In this document: positions 17,423-27,157 of the stretch, piece after piece
Numbering within the stretch: the stretch's first letter is position 1
Layout: the number at the start of each line of letters is the position of its first letter
NCBI RefSeq assembly: GCF_002975435.1
Contig: NZ_PCPT01000002.1
Coordinates: 186,001 to 250,000 of the forward strand
From: Arthrobacter sp. MYb227
GTDB taxonomy: Bacteria > Actinomycetota > Actinomycetes > Actinomycetales > Micrococcaceae
DNA: 64,000 nucleotides
Direction: 5' to 3'
Position numbers and translations under genes: made by a program
Notes under the pieces: model-generated
Database searches by the model: none
What the model saw: only the letters and a program-made list of their open reading frames with translations
What the model was told of the DNA's origin: nothing

Positions 17423-18125
17423 CGGGCTGGTTCCCTGATCTATAAAGCGCTTGGAGCCTAAATAGTCCTGCGGGTTGGGCCTTCCACCGAGGGGGAAGAA
17501 GTTGCTCAAGTTCCTCCGGTAGGTAGCTGCGTCGGATGGAGGTCAGCCCATCCCTGCGGGTTAGCGAGGTCCTGGCCAACGGCAGCGTGGCAGCACCAAA
17601 AAGGAAAAGGGCGGTACGGCTGCGGCGAATATCGTTGTGGATGGAGAGGGACGAACTCAGCCTTGAGGAATCGGCAAGCAGCCCCGCCAGTTCTGCGGGC
17701 GAAAGATGATGAAGCAGATGGTTTGAAACCACAACATCGAACATTTGGCCCTCGGCAACCAGCTCCGAGCTCAGTGCGCGACGAAAAAGCACCCGGGAAC
17801 GCCCGAGCCCCGAAGCGTCAGCGGCACGCACGGCAAAATCATGCGCCCGGGCATCGGGGTCGATACCCTGCACCCGCACATCAAAACCATCCTTAGTTGC
17901 CCAACGTGCCAAATTAATTGTGATGTCCCCGCCTCCGCAACCAATATCCAAAATTGTGGCTTTTCTGTCGCGGGGGAGCGCAGGGCGAATCAGTGTTTTA
18001 TAGATCCCACGCCACCCGGAGACGAACCAGTTCACCAACGGGAATTGTTTGTAGGTACGTTCCAGCAGCAGCGGGTCGCAGTCCGTACGATCCATTTCCT
18101 CACGCGCGTTGGCGGCTCGTTCCAT
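17415..18125 (-). CDS. Class I SAM-dependent methyltransferase
   Basis: 236 residues from ATG 18125, eight bases after the PKS stop. Motif I is ATILDIGCGGGDITINLARW, then GIDPDARAHDFA and a motif-IV region FDVVVSNHLLHHLSPAE. It is embedded between the type III PKS and the flavin hydroxylase, and both junctions are tight, so all three are co-translated. It likely O-methylates a phenolic hydroxyl of the PKS product, as SrsB does. SrsB may belong to a different methyltransferase fold, so the analogy is by position and not by demonstrated homology. Confidence 0.88.
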   Translation of the reverse strand: MERAANAREEMDRTDCDPLLLERTYKQFPLVNWFVSGWRGIYKTLIRPALPRDRKATILDIGCGGGDITINLARWATKDGFDVRVQGIDPDARAHDFAVRAADASGLGRSRVLFRRALSSELVAEGQMFDVVVSNHLLHHLSPAELAGLLADSSRLSSSLSIHNDIRRSRTALFLFGAATLPLARTSLTRRDGLTSIRRSYLPEELEQLLPPRWKAQPAGLFRLQALYRSGNQPGA

Positions 18126-18133
18126 GGATGCGC

Positions 18134-19273
18134 CTAGTTGGGACGCTCGGGCAACACAGTCATCAACGAGGTCTCCACGGTAAGCCCCGGACCAAAGGCC
18201 ATGGCACATACGCGCTCACCTTCGGGGGCCGCTTCGGGAACTGCCTTGTCCATGATGTCCTTGAGAACAAACATGACGGTGGCACTGGACATGTTCCCAA
18301 ACTCGTTCAACACCCGACGTGCCGGAACCAGTTGTTCATCGGATAATTCCAGCCGCTTCTGGACTCGGTCCAGGATGGCTCGGCCCCCGGGATGAATTCC
18401 CCAATGCGGGATATCCGCATACGTCTCGGCCAGTGAAGGATCATGCGCAAGGAGCGGTTCGAGGGCACCGATAATGTGGTCATCGATGATGTGTGGGACG
18501 TAGGTGCCCAGCACCATCTCGAACCCCTCGTCTCCAATGTTCCAGGCCATGGATTCCTCGCCCACCGGGGTGAGGACTGTTTCAAAATGATCAAGCCGCA
18601 GACCGGCACCCTGGTAGGGACGGGCCGTGACAATTGCAGCGGCTCCGCCATCTGCGAAGATGGCCGAACCCATGATGGTATCGGGGTTATTCGAACTGCG
18701 CACATGCAAGGAACACAACTCAACGCAGACTACTAACACCACAGCATTAGGGTCTGCCTCGCAAAAGCTCTTGGCAGCACGAAGCCCCGGGAAGGCGGCA
18801 TAGCAGCCCATGAATCCTAGGTGGTAGCGCTGTGTCGAAGGGTGCAGCCCCAGTGCCCTGACCAGTTGGTAGTCGGGACCAGGATTGTAGAACCCGGTAC
18901 AGGAAACGGTGATGACATGGGTGATATCCGCGGCGCCCAGATCGGGGCAGGCTTCGAGGGCCTTGCGTGCGGACTCAATGAACAATTTGCTGGCCTCGGC
19001 CGCGAAAATCTCATTGCGGACTTTGGTGCTGGGGCTCAGGAGCAGGCCCGTGGCCGAATCAAAGAACACCGGATCTTCGGCTCGTGAATCGAGGGTGAGT
19101 TCGGAGAGTGCGGTGCGTCGGGTGGAAATTTCTGCCGAGTTGAAAGACGTGGCGATGAGCCGTTGTCCCAGTCTGGTGAGATTGGGTTGGGCGGCAAAGA
19201 CGTCTCGGGCAGGGCCCTGATGGAGGATGGTGGGTGGAAGCGCTGTTTGGATGGTTCTCATCATCACGGGCAT
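18134..19273 (-). CDS. Type III polyketide synthase (alkylresorcinol/alkylpyrone-type)
   Basis: 379 residues, chalcone-synthase superfamily. The catalytic triad is visible: Cys157 in GFMGCYAAFPGLR, His294 in HWGIHPGGRAIL, Asn327 in NEFGNMSSATVMF. The GFYNPGPDYQLVRALGL region fits long-chain-starter bacterial enzymes. The enzyme would extend an acyl-CoA with malonyl-CoA in the cytoplasm and cyclise it to a resorcinol, resorcylic acid or pyrone. First gene of a three-gene operon (PKS, methyltransferase, flavin hydroxylase). Start ambiguous within MPVMM; ATG 19273 gives the longest product. Confidence 0.92.
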   Translation of the reverse strand: MPVMMRTIQTALPPTILHQGPARDVFAAQPNLTRLGQRLIATSFNSAEISTRRTALSELTLDSRAEDPVFFDSATGLLLSPSTKVRNEIFAAEASKLFIESARKALEACPDLGAADITHVITVSCTGFYNPGPDYQLVRALGLHPSTQRYHLGFMGCYAAFPGLRAAKSFCEADPNAVVLVVCVELCSLHVRSSNNPDTIMGSAIFADGGAAAIVTARPYQGAGLRLDHFETVLTPVGEESMAWNIGDEGFEMVLGTYVPHIIDDHIIGALEPLLAHDPSLAETYADIPHWGIHPGGRAILDRVQKRLELSDEQLVPARRVLNEFGNMSSATVMFVLKDIMDKAVPEAAPEGERVCAMAFGPGLTVETSLMTVLPERPN

Positions 19274-19797
19274 GAGCCGAGCCTATGGCTCAGGACAGAA
19301 CATGTAAAGAGAAATTTTTTGGTACTTATCTGGTGTTCGGGGCGGTTGAACTTCCAGGCGAACTTTGCCGGCTGGCAAACACGTTCCTACTGCAGTTGGT
19401 CTCGTCCAGCCATTCAACGGGCTTGTTCCCCAGACCCGCAGTGATTGCAGTGGCAGTCTCTTACCTAGCGTTTAGCTCGGTAACTGCTAGGTGCGGTTGG
19501 TTGCTGGTAAAGGAAGCGCACGCAGCATTCAGGATCTCATTTGTGCAGTTCCTGCGGTGTTGGTGAGAACGGCGATTGGTGGGGTGGCACGTTCGAGGAG
19601 CGTTGTTTGCCCTTTTGGAAACCAACATGAGGGAATCGCCATCACGCCTAGTCGGGTTTACGAGATGAATTGATGCCGCAGCAAATACTCTGCCTGATGA
19701 GCTGCTGAGCACCGAAGAATGGAAGTTGGTCCTATCATTCTTAGCAGTTCACTGGTCGGCAGAGCAGAGTATTGAAAACCAGAAATCGGAGGGGGCG
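19274..19797. other. 524-bp gap, possibly decayed sequence
   Basis: No gene could be recognised on either strand. AATACTCTGC (19684-19693) and GCAGAGTATT (19764-19773) form a 10-bp perfect inverted repeat around about 70 bp, possibly the ends of a small decayed element. The 5' part must hold the promoter of the PKS operon. Confidence 0.35.
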
Positions 19798-20616
19798 CTA
19801 GGTACCGCTCTTGGTACTACGCGCAAGTATCGATCGTGCATGGCGCAACAACGGCTCATCAACCATCTGGCCCTCAAAGGCAAAGACACCGGCATTGCTC
19901 TGGGCGGCGGCAAGAATGCGGGTGGCCCGTTCGACCTGCTCTGCCGAAGGTGAGAATGCCTGTCGGATGAATGGTATTTGCCCCGGGTGGATCGAGGCTT
20001 TGGCCCCAAATCCAGACGCAGCAGCATCAGCGGACTCTCCCAGCAGCCCCGGATGGTCGGGGATATCGATGTAGACAGAGTCGATGGCAACCTTGCGGTA
20101 CGCGCCAGCCGCCAGCAACACGTAGGACCGGGCCTGCAGGGCGACTTCACGGTAGGTTCCAGATTCCCTCCGGGAGGATGTCCCGCCCAATGAAGCGACA
20201 AGATCCTCGGCTCCCCACATTAACGCCACGACATTGCCCGATGCGGCAATCTGGCCGGCGTTGAGGATCCCCAGCGCGGTTTCGCACAGGGCCACCACGT
20301 TGTAGTCGGCAACGGCTGCCAGGTCATCGAGGGTTTCGGTCTTGGCCAGCATGATGGTTCGGTAAGCGGTCTGCTCGATCGCCGCCATGTCGGCCACGAA
20401 ATCTTCGGTGCCCACCGGGTTGACCCGCACGATGGTGCGCACCGGATCCAATCGATGAGCTAACAATGCCCGGCGAGCAGCCGGCTTGTCATGAGGTGCC
20501 ACTGCATCTTCTAGATCAATGATCACGGCATCTGCACGCTCAAGTGCCTTGGTATATCGATCGGGCCGATCGGCGGGACAGAAAAGGATGGCGGGACCCA
20601 TGGTGAAAGATTTCAT
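19798..20616 (-). CDS. CitE-like beta-hydroxyacyl-CoA lyase (HpcH/HpaI superfamily)
   Basis: 272 residues, start supported by AAGGAG six bases upstream of ATG 20616 and only two bases after the carboxylase stop. CitE fold: ILFCPADRPDRYTKAL, DAVIIDLEDAV with the metal-binding acidic residues, VRVNPVG, ALCETALGILNA and GAEDLVASLGG. Stand-alone CitE proteins beside AccA1/AccD1 occur in mycobacteria, where one is, as I recall, a (R)-HMG-CoA/beta-hydroxyacyl-CoA lyase. Here it probably acts downstream of methylcrotonyl-CoA carboxylation, replacing a classical HMG-CoA lyase or cleaving a related hydroxyacyl-CoA. Confidence 0.85.
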   Translation of the reverse strand: MKSFTMGPAILFCPADRPDRYTKALERADAVIIDLEDAVAPHDKPAARRALLAHRLDPVRTIVRVNPVGTEDFVADMAAIEQTAYRTIMLAKTETLDDLAAVADYNVVALCETALGILNAGQIAASGNVVALMWGAEDLVASLGGTSSRRESGTYREVALQARSYVLLAAGAYRKVAIDSVYIDIPDHPGLLGESADAAASGFGAKASIHPGQIPFIRQAFSPSAEQVERATRILAAAQSNAGVFAFEGQMVDEPLLRHARSILARSTKSGT

Positions 20617-20618
20617 GG

Positions 20619-22646
20619 CTACTCCTTGGTTTCTGATTCAACGGTGGCAATAATTTGACTGGCTTTGACTAGATCGCCGGGCTTCAGATGGTTCATGCGC
20701 ACCACTCCATCACTGGGAGAGAGCAAATGATGTTCCATTTTCATTGCCTCAACGGTTGCTAGTACCTGCCCTAAAACTACTGATTCCCCGTCGCTGACCT
20801 GTACGGCAATGACCGTTCCGGGCATGGGGGAGCGGACCAGCGGAGAGCTTGCCCCGGAACCTTGATCCAATGTTGCAAGCTCACGGGCGAGCGACTCGGC
20901 ACGTAACACGGGACGAACTCCGGCAGTCCACCCGCTGTGACTCATCCATACGATGTCATCGGGGCTGGTGGCTAGCGAAACCTTGTGAATGACACCGTTG
21001 ACGGCGTAGCTGCCAGAGTCGGTAGACTCCACCACAAACTTGGTGCCGTTGATAATGCTCAGCGAACCGTTCTCGGTCTTGCGGAAGGTTACCGACCTGC
21101 TTCCAAGATCCATTTCAAAGACGATTTCTGTGCCAACGCTTGCGCCCAGACGCCAACCATCCCCGAGCGCCCACGGTCCCTGGGTACTTGCGGTGTCAGT
21201 CCGGGACAGGTGAGCGGCAAGGGCCAACTCGGCATCACTGAGTGCACGGAACTTCATTCCCGGCATGATGCGGGCTATCAGGTCCGTATCAAGGTTTCCC
21301 GCAACAACCGCAGTATCTGCAATGAGCAATCGCAGATACTCAACATTGGTCAGCACACCCAAGACCACCGTGGAAGCCAACGCAGCATCAAGCCGAGTCA
21401 ACGATTCGGCGCGGTTGGTTCCCCAAGTAATGACCTTGGACAGCATTGGATCATAGAACGAAGGAATCTCAACACCAACGTGCAACGAGGAATCCACTCG
21501 AATATGCTCACCGGTTGCTTCCGTCAGCGCGAGAATTATTCCCGTCGAAGGCATGAAATTGTGAGCCGGATCCTCGGCATAGACGCGGGCCTCGATGGCA
21601 TGGCCGTGTAGCTGAACGTGATCCTGAGTGAAATCTAATGCCTCGCCGGCGGCAATGCGCACCTGCCACTGAACCAAATCAAGGCGTTGGCCATCAACGC
21701 GTACAACTTCCTCGGTGACCGGGTGCTCAACCTGAAGCCGGGTATTCATCTCCATAAAAAAGAACTCGCCGGGAGCCTCATCGGAGACAAGGAATTCGAC
21801 GGTACCTGCCCCTACGTAATTCACCGATTGTGCGGCGGCTACCGCGGCGGCACCGAGTTCGGCGCGGATGCGCGCGCCGTCGGAATGATGTTCCAACAGC
21901 GGCGAGGGGGATTCCTCGATGACCTTTTGGTGTCTGCGTTGCAGTGAGCATTCACGTTCTCCCAAGTACACGGTATTTCCGTGGGTATCGGCGAGGATCT
22001 GTACCTCGATATGCCGCGGTGTGCTCACCAGTCGTTCAAGAAACAGTGTGTCATCACCAAAGGAGCTCAGCGCGGTGCGCCTGGCGCTGGCCAGAGCTTC
22101 GGGTAACTCGGCCGCGGAATACACGGCAACCATGCCCTTGCCGCCACCGCCTGCCGAGGGCTTGATGAGCACGGGGAAACCAATCTCAACCGCAGCATCA
22201 CTAAGTTCCTCATCACTCAGATCGGGTTCGGAGATCCCGGGGGTGACTGGGACACCATGAGCCGCCACGTGATTCTTGGAGCGGATCTTATCTCCCATGA
22301 GCAGTAGGGCATGAACATCCGGCCCCATGAACGTGATTCCCGCGTCCTGGCAGGCCCTTGCAAAGCCAACATTTTCCGAGAGGAAACCATACCCCGGGTG
22401 CACCGCCTGGGCACCGGATCGTTGGCAGGCCTCGAGAATTGCTTCGGTGTTGAGGTAGCTTTCGGTGGCGGGACCCGGGCCGATGCGTATTGCCAGATCG
22501 GCCTGTGCGACGTGCAGAGCGCCAGCGTCCGCGTCCGAGTAGACGGCTACCGAGCGGATGCCTAGCGCCTTGAGGCTGCGGATCACGCGCACCGCAATTT
22601 CTCCGCGGTTGGCCACTAGTACCGTGTCAAAAAGTTTGCTGGTCAC
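20619..22646 (-). CDS. Acyl-CoA carboxylase alpha subunit (methylcrotonyl-CoA carboxylase type, AccA1-like)
   Basis: 675 residues from GTG 22646. The N-terminal biotin carboxylase has FDTVLVANRGEIAVRVIRSL, the ATP loop KPSAGGGGKGMVAVY and the FMEMNTRLQVEHPVTEEV active-site strand. A linker domain follows, then a C-terminal biotinyl domain with EAMKMEH, the biotinylated lysine being about residue 636. It loads carbon dioxide onto biotin for transfer by the beta subunit encoded just upstream. Pairing with AccD1-like and CitE-like genes points to leucine degradation; propionyl- or geranyl-CoA are alternatives. Confidence 0.92.
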   Translation of the reverse strand: MTSKLFDTVLVANRGEIAVRVIRSLKALGIRSVAVYSDADAGALHVAQADLAIRIGPGPATESYLNTEAILEACQRSGAQAVHPGYGFLSENVGFARACQDAGITFMGPDVHALLLMGDKIRSKNHVAAHGVPVTPGISEPDLSDEELSDAAVEIGFPVLIKPSAGGGGKGMVAVYSAAELPEALASARRTALSSFGDDTLFLERLVSTPRHIEVQILADTHGNTVYLGERECSLQRRHQKVIEESPSPLLEHHSDGARIRAELGAAAVAAAQSVNYVGAGTVEFLVSDEAPGEFFFMEMNTRLQVEHPVTEEVVRVDGQRLDLVQWQVRIAAGEALDFTQDHVQLHGHAIEARVYAEDPAHNFMPSTGIILALTEATGEHIRVDSSLHVGVEIPSFYDPMLSKVITWGTNRAESLTRLDAALASTVVLGVLTNVEYLRLLIADTAVVAGNLDTDLIARIMPGMKFRALSDAELALAAHLSRTDTASTQGPWALGDGWRLGASVGTEIVFEMDLGSRSVTFRKTENGSLSIINGTKFVVESTDSGSYAVNGVIHKVSLATSPDDIVWMSHSGWTAGVRPVLRAESLARELATLDQGSGASSPLVRSPMPGTVIAVQVSDGESVVLGQVLATVEAMKMEHHLLSPSDGVVRMNHLKPGDLVKASQIIATVESETKE

Positions 22647-22701
22647 GATGGGTCCTTATCTGGGGTCTGGAGGTCATTGCGCGGATGCGTGAGGATACGG
22701 A

Positions 22702-24312
22702 TTACATACGGAAGACACCGAACTTGGTTTCCGGTAATGGCTGACGGGAGGCAACGTCTAGTGCCATGCCCAGTACTCGGCGGGTATCCGCAGGGTCAAT
22801 GACTCCGTCATCCCAGAGCCGCGCGGTTGAATAATAGGGGCTACCTTGGGACTCGTACTGGTCCTTGAGAGGGGCCTTAAAGCTCTCTTCTTCCTCGGCG
22901 CTCCACGTGTCACCGGCCGCTTCGAATGCGTCGCGTTTGACTGTGGCCAGCACGGAGGAAGCCTGGGCGCCGCCCATAACCGAGATGCGGGCCGCCGGCC
23001 ACATCCACAAGAAACGGGGAGAGTAGGCGCGTCCGCACATTGAGTAGTTGCCGGCACCAAAAGAACCTCCAATGATCACAGTGAATTTGGGGACGCGGGT
23101 CGTTGCCACGGCGGTGACCATCTTGGCGCCATGCTTGGCGATTCCATCGGCCTCATAGTCGCGTCCCACCATGAAACCAGCAAGGTTTTGCAAGAACACC
23201 AGCGGGATACCGCGCTGATCGCAGAGTTGGATGAAGTGTGCTCCCTTGAGCGCGGACTCGGAGAAGAGCACACCGTTGTTGGCAATAATTCCAACCTTGT
23301 GGCCGTGAATGCGGGCAAATCCGGTGACAAGCGTGGTGCCATAGTTTGCCTTGAATTCATGGAATTGACTGCCATCGACCACCCGGGAAATGACCTCGCG
23401 AACATCGTAGGACTTGTTCACATCGGTGGGCACCGCGCCGTACAGTTCGGTTGGGTCTTCCAGGGGTTCGGCTACCTGTTCTGCAATATCCCAGGCTGGT
23501 GCAGGGCTTGGCGGCAGGGTTTCGATAATACTGCGCACTATGTGCAGGGCATGAGCATCATTTTCTGCCAAATGATCCACCACCCCGGAGGTCTTGGCAT
23601 GCAGGTCGCCACCGCCGAGCTCTTCTGCCGTGACGATCTCGCCGATTGCGGCTTTCACCAGTGGGGGACCACCCAAAAAGATGGTGCCTTGGTTGCGGAC
23701 AATGACTGTCTCATCGCTCATGGCAGGTACATAGGCGCCACCAGCGGTGCAAGAACCTAGGACGGCCGCGATTTGTGGGATCTTGGCCGCCGAAAGATTT
23801 GCCTGGTTGTAGAAGATACGTCCAAAGTGGTCGCGGTCCGGGAAGACCTCATCTTGCATGGGCAAAAACGCGCCACCCGAATCGACAAGATAGACACACG
23901 GCAAACCGTTTTCGAGAGCGATTTCCTGGGCGCGCAGATGCTTTTTCACAGTCATGGGGAAATAGGTGCCGCCCTTAACCGTTGCATCGTTGGAGATGAC
24001 CAGTACGTGGCGTCCGTGGACCAGACCGATTCCGGCAATCATTCCGGCCCCCGGGCACTGCCCGCCATACATGTCTTCGGCTGCCAGCGGTGCGATCTCC
24101 AGGAAGGGTGAACCCTCATCCAGTAGCCTATTCACGCGTTCGCGGGGCAAGATTTTGCCGCGGTCAAGATGGCGTTGACGTGATTTCTCGGAGCCGCCTA
24201 ATGCTGCGCGCGCGAGTCTGCTGCGAAGTTCCTCAACGAGCGAGGATTGCTCTTCGGCATTCTGCGTAAAGGTGGGGGAAGCGGTGTCAACGCTGCTAGC
24301 CAGGGTATCCAC
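22702..24312 (-). CDS. Acyl-CoA carboxylase beta subunit (methylcrotonyl-CoA type, AccD1-like)
   Basis: 536 residues from GTG 24312. Carboxyltransferase with [20 protein letters not shown], the N-domain oxyanion segment [30 protein letters not shown] and the C-domain [20 protein letters not shown]. The AEDMYGG and [11 protein letters not shown] segments match methylcrotonyl-CoA carboxylases better than propionyl-CoA ones. It transfers carboxyl from biotin to the acyl-CoA. First structural gene after the TetR gene (60-base gap); the alpha subunit follows 55 bases on. Confidence 0.92.
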   Translation of the reverse strand: MDTLASSVDTASPTFTQNAEEQSSLVEELRSRLARAALGGSEKSRQRHLDRGKILPRERVNRLLDEGSPFLEIAPLAAEDMYGGQCPGAGMIAGIGLVHGRHVLVISNDATVKGGTYFPMTVKKHLRAQEIALENGLPCVYLVDSGGAFLPMQDEVFPDRDHFGRIFYNQANLSAAKIPQIAAVLGSCTAGGAYVPAMSDETVIVRNQGTIFLGGPPLVKAAIGEIVTAEELGGGDLHAKTSGVVDHLAENDAHALHIVRSIIETLPPSPAPAWDIAEQVAEPLEDPTELYGAVPTDVNKSYDVREVISRVVDGSQFHEFKANYGTTLVTGFARIHGHKVGIIANNGVLFSESALKGAHFIQLCDQRGIPLVFLQNLAGFMVGRDYEADGIAKHGAKMVTAVATTRVPKFTVIIGGSFGAGNYSMCGRAYSPRFLWMWPAARISVMGGAQASSVLATVKRDAFEAAGDTWSAEEEESFKAPLKDQYESQGSPYYSTARLWDDGVIDPADTRRVLGMALDVASRQPLPETKFGVFRM

Positions 24313-24372
24313 GGTGTCTCTTTCGTTGAGTAAATCCTTGATTCTGGGGAAAGCCGAACAAAACAGTGCGAA

Positions 24373-25026
24373 CTAGGGGACTGTTTCCGGTGCTGATAGG
24401 GAATCTGGTTCGCTCGCCAGCTGGCGTGGGGCAACCATGAAGTCGACTCCTGTGAGGAGTGTGGGGTCTGCCGCAAGCACCCGGTAGGCCATGTTTACGA
24501 AGTTTTGTTGGACCTCGTGAAGTTCAAGGCGCCCGTTGGGGCGGAACCAGTGGGCTACGCCGGTGCCCATTTCCATGATGGCCAGTCTGGCCATGGTGAG
24601 GTCATCGGTGCTGAATACACCAACTCGGGTACCCCGTTCCAAAACTTGGGCGAAGAGGGATTCATACTCGTCACGCAACCCCTGCATGGCAGGGCGGTTA
24701 GTCTCGGAAAGGGCACGCATCTCGTACTCTGCGACTCGGGAAGTGAGTTGATTAGTGCCGGTGAAGCCCACATGCGATGAGATGAGGCCCGCAAGTTGGA
24801 GCGCCGGTTCGGAGCTTTTGCGTAGTGCTTCTGACCCTGAGCGGATCATCTCATTGAGGCAATCTTTCATGACGCTGACCAGTAACTCTTCCTTGCTGCC
24901 TACGTAATGATAGAGCGTTGCAGAGTTGATTCCGGCTGCTGCTCCAAGCTCGCGAATCCCCGTGGCCGCAAATCCCTGCTGGGCAAAGAGCAGTACCGCA
25001 GCCTGCTGCAGTTTGCCGAGATTCAT
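24373..25026 (-). CDS. TetR-family regulator of the carboxylase operon
   Basis: 217 residues. The N-terminal HTH is typical: LQQAAVLLFAQQGFAATGIRELGAAAGINSATLYHYVGSKEELL spans about residues 5-50. The C-terminal ligand domain has a WFRPNGRLELHEV segment. GGAG lies upstream of ATG 25026. First gene of the leucine-degradation-type operon, so probably autoregulatory and responsive to a branched acyl-CoA (inference). Two similar 14-bp imperfect palindromes lie upstream. Confidence 0.9.
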   Translation of the reverse strand: MNLGKLQQAAVLLFAQQGFAATGIRELGAAAGINSATLYHYVGSKEELLVSVMKDCLNEMIRSGSEALRKSSEPALQLAGLISSHVGFTGTNQLTSRVAEYEMRALSETNRPAMQGLRDEYESLFAQVLERGTRVGVFSTDDLTMARLAIMEMGTGVAHWFRPNGRLELHEVQQNFVNMAYRVLAADPTLLTGVDFMVAPRQLASEPDSLSAPETVP

Positions 25027-25059
25027 GAGAACTCCATGGTTGAGTGTGGAACTCGAGCC

Positions 25060-25126
25060 AATCAGTTGATCGAACTTCTACCATCAGCAAACACTGCGAT
25101 TCGGCCCACTGTCAATCGTTTGATTG
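25060..25126. promoter_or_regulatory. Paired operator-like palindromes upstream of the TetR gene
   Basis: CAATCAGTTGATCG (25060-25073) and CAATCGTTTGATTG (25113-25126) agree at 11 of 14 positions, and each has partial dyad symmetry (the second has CAATC/GATTG arms). They lie 34 and 87 bp upstream of the TetR start, which fits autoregulation. The remainder of the gap to 25600 contains no supported gene. Confidence 0.5.
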
Positions 25127-25600
25127 GGAATTGTTCGAAAGTTCCGGGTATGGCACCTTATTGCGTAGGTGCGGCGGGGGCTGGTGAAGCGGTGTATCGC
25201 GTAATGATACGGAATTCACTTTGTGTTGTAGTCGAAAGTTCTCGGCCGGTCTTCCGCTAGCATCGTTTCGACCTCACTAGGCAAAGGAAGCGCATCATGA
25301 TGAGGAGTCCGCCAACTCTTCAGAACGCTACCGACCCTTCTGGCCTTGATTCATAGAAGCTTCCCGGCAGGCTTCGCCAACGCCGGGGATCGTTGAGAAC
25401 TGCCGCACTGGTTAAGTTCTTACGCACCGGTCTCGCCGTGGCGCAGTGTCAAGCGCATCCTGAGGTTGTTGGTGGTGCCGATATGCCGGGTCGCCCCTGG
25501 TGCTTCGAGTACGTGTACTAGATTTCAACGTTTTGCTCCTTATCCCGCAGCTGCCTCCAGCATCATCAGACAACATCGTTTTGGAAGGAAGTTAGCCACG

Positions 25601-26030
25601 ATGGAGATCGTGCATGAGCCTGCCGCGGGGATCGACATCTCCAAACGAGACGCCAACGTTGCCGTAAGGAAACCAGGACAGAGCCGTGGAACCTAAAACA
25701 CTGAAGTCAAGACCTTCGGGGCCACCACCACTCAAATCCGCCAGCTCATCAGTTATCTGAACGCTGTAAACGTGAGCGTCATCCTCATGGAAGCCACCAG
25801 CGACTACAGTAAACCGTTTTCTTCCCTCTGGAGGAAGAGCCGCTACCTGTCATCCTCGTCAACGCCAAACGGGCACGAAACATCCTTGGCCGGAAAACCG
25901 ACGCGTGAACGACGCAACCTGGCTGGCTGAGATTACGGACCATAACCTGCTGGCAGCCTCGTTGCCACCGGCAGCGAAGTGATGTCTGGTGAGCAAGATT
26001 CCAACGGTGGGTGAGGCCGATTAGGAGAAG
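25601..26030 (+). pseudogene. Decayed IS110-family transposase
   Basis: Reading across frames gives a continuous IS110 N-terminal domain: EIVHEPAAGIDISKRDANV, then in another frame TEVKTFGATTTQIRQLISYL, VSVILMEATSDY, and later LPVILVNAKRARNILGRKTD and NDATWLAE. Stops (at 25694 and after KTDA) and frameshifts destroy the gene, and the C-terminal serine-containing domain is absent. The remnant marks an old insertion at the left border of the sulfatase island. Confidence 0.8.
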
Positions 26031-26221
26031 CGCCCCTTTTCTTACCGAAGTTCCATCGCACTACTGTGGTGCTGCAGCGCATCGTTAGGTATCTCCGACT
26101 CTGCGGTCAGCAATAATCCTTGCTACAGTCGCTACGCCCGGCGCAATCGGTCATCATCGGTTCCACCGGTATCATCCGCGTTTGATATAGCCTGACCAGA
26201 GCGCACGATACAGGGCGGCTA

Positions 26222-27157
26222 CTAGGCATCGTTGGCGCAACGGAAACCGACATTCGCCGAGGCTGAGTCCGGGGTATTCGACGAACGCGCGGCTACCCGA
26301 TAGCGATTGCAGTATGAATCATGGCAGAGAAAGGATCCACCACGCATGACACGGCTTTCACCCTCTTTAGGACCTTGGGGGTTCTGGACCGGTGAGTGCT
26401 GATAGTACCTGGGATCAAAGCGATCCACGCACCATTCCCAGACATTACCTGCTGTGTTGTAGAGGCCAAACCCATTGGGTCGATAGGATTTGACCGGAGC
26501 AGTAGTCAGATAGCCGTCAGCCTCGGTGTTTTGGGCGGGGAATTGGCCTTGCCAAATATTGCAGCGCCAATGACCTCTTGGGGTTAGCTCATTGCCCCAG
26601 GCGTAGCGTGCGCCGCTAAGACCACCACGTGCAGCAAATTCCCACTCGGCCTCGGTTGGGAGGCGTTTACCTGCCCAGGCTGCGTAGGCTTGGGCGTCGG
26701 CCCAGGACACGTGGGTGACGGGGTGATTCGGCTTATCGCCGATGCTGGAGAGTGGGCCTTCAGGGTGTTTCCAGTCCGCTCCGCGAATTGTAAGCCACCA
26801 AGGAGTGCTATGCAGCTGGTTGAGCACATCTGCTCGTCTAGCGGCCACAGCGAGGTGGAAGACCGCGGAGCTGCCGTAACGTTCGGAGTCGGTGAGGTAT
26901 CCGGTATCCTTGATGAATTTGGCAAATTCGCTGTTAGTGACGGCGGTGGTATCAATGTGGAATGGCGCAAGTTCGACGGGGTGCACAGGCGTTTCGCCGT
27001 CGGCCGGGTAACCCTCGTCGAAGTGATCCCCCATAGTAAAGCTCCCGCCGGGCAACAGTAATTGCCCCTTTGTATTGCGAGACGAACGCAGGACAGCGGG
27101 CGCTGGGGCAAGGGCGCCATCGCGAGTGGCCCCCGCACAGCACTTCGATTCGGTCAT
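26222..27157 (-). CDS. Formylglycine-generating enzyme (sulfatase-modifying factor)
   Basis: About 311 residues from ATG 27157, which has AGGAAGG correctly spaced upstream. FGE-sulfatase domain: PGGSFTMGDHFDEGYPADGE, PVTHVSWADAQAYAAWAGKR, LPTEAEWEFAARGG, FGLYNTAGNVWEWCVDRF, and the copper-binding active-site pair Cys278/Cys283 in GGSFLCHDSYCNRYR. It oxidises the Cys of the CxPxR motif in sulfatases to formylglycine in the cytoplasm. It is a lone gene, but two sulfatase genes (33132 and 62804) in the window would need it. No signal peptide is seen, consistent with a cytoplasmic sulfatase partner. Confidence 0.93.
   Translation of the reverse strand: MTESKCCAGATRDGALAPAPAVLRSSRNTKGQLLLPGGSFTMGDHFDEGYPADGETPVHPVELAPFHIDTTAVTNSEFAKFIKDTGYLTDSERYGSSAVFHLAVAARRADVLNQLHSTPWWLTIRGADWKHPEGPLSSIGDKPNHPVTHVSWADAQAYAAWAGKRLPTEAEWEFAARGGLSGARYAWGNELTPRGHWRCNIWQGQFPAQNTEADGYLTTAPVKSYRPNGFGLYNTAGNVWEWCVDRFDPRYYQHSPVQNPQGPKEGESRVMRGGSFLCHDSYCNRYRVAARSSNTPDSASANVGFRCANDA

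Noticed and set aside
19285-19712. Overlapping short frames in the gap after the PKS gene
   Set aside because: Contradictory frames on both strands, poor ribosome sites and low-quality composition; treated as non-coding or decayed.
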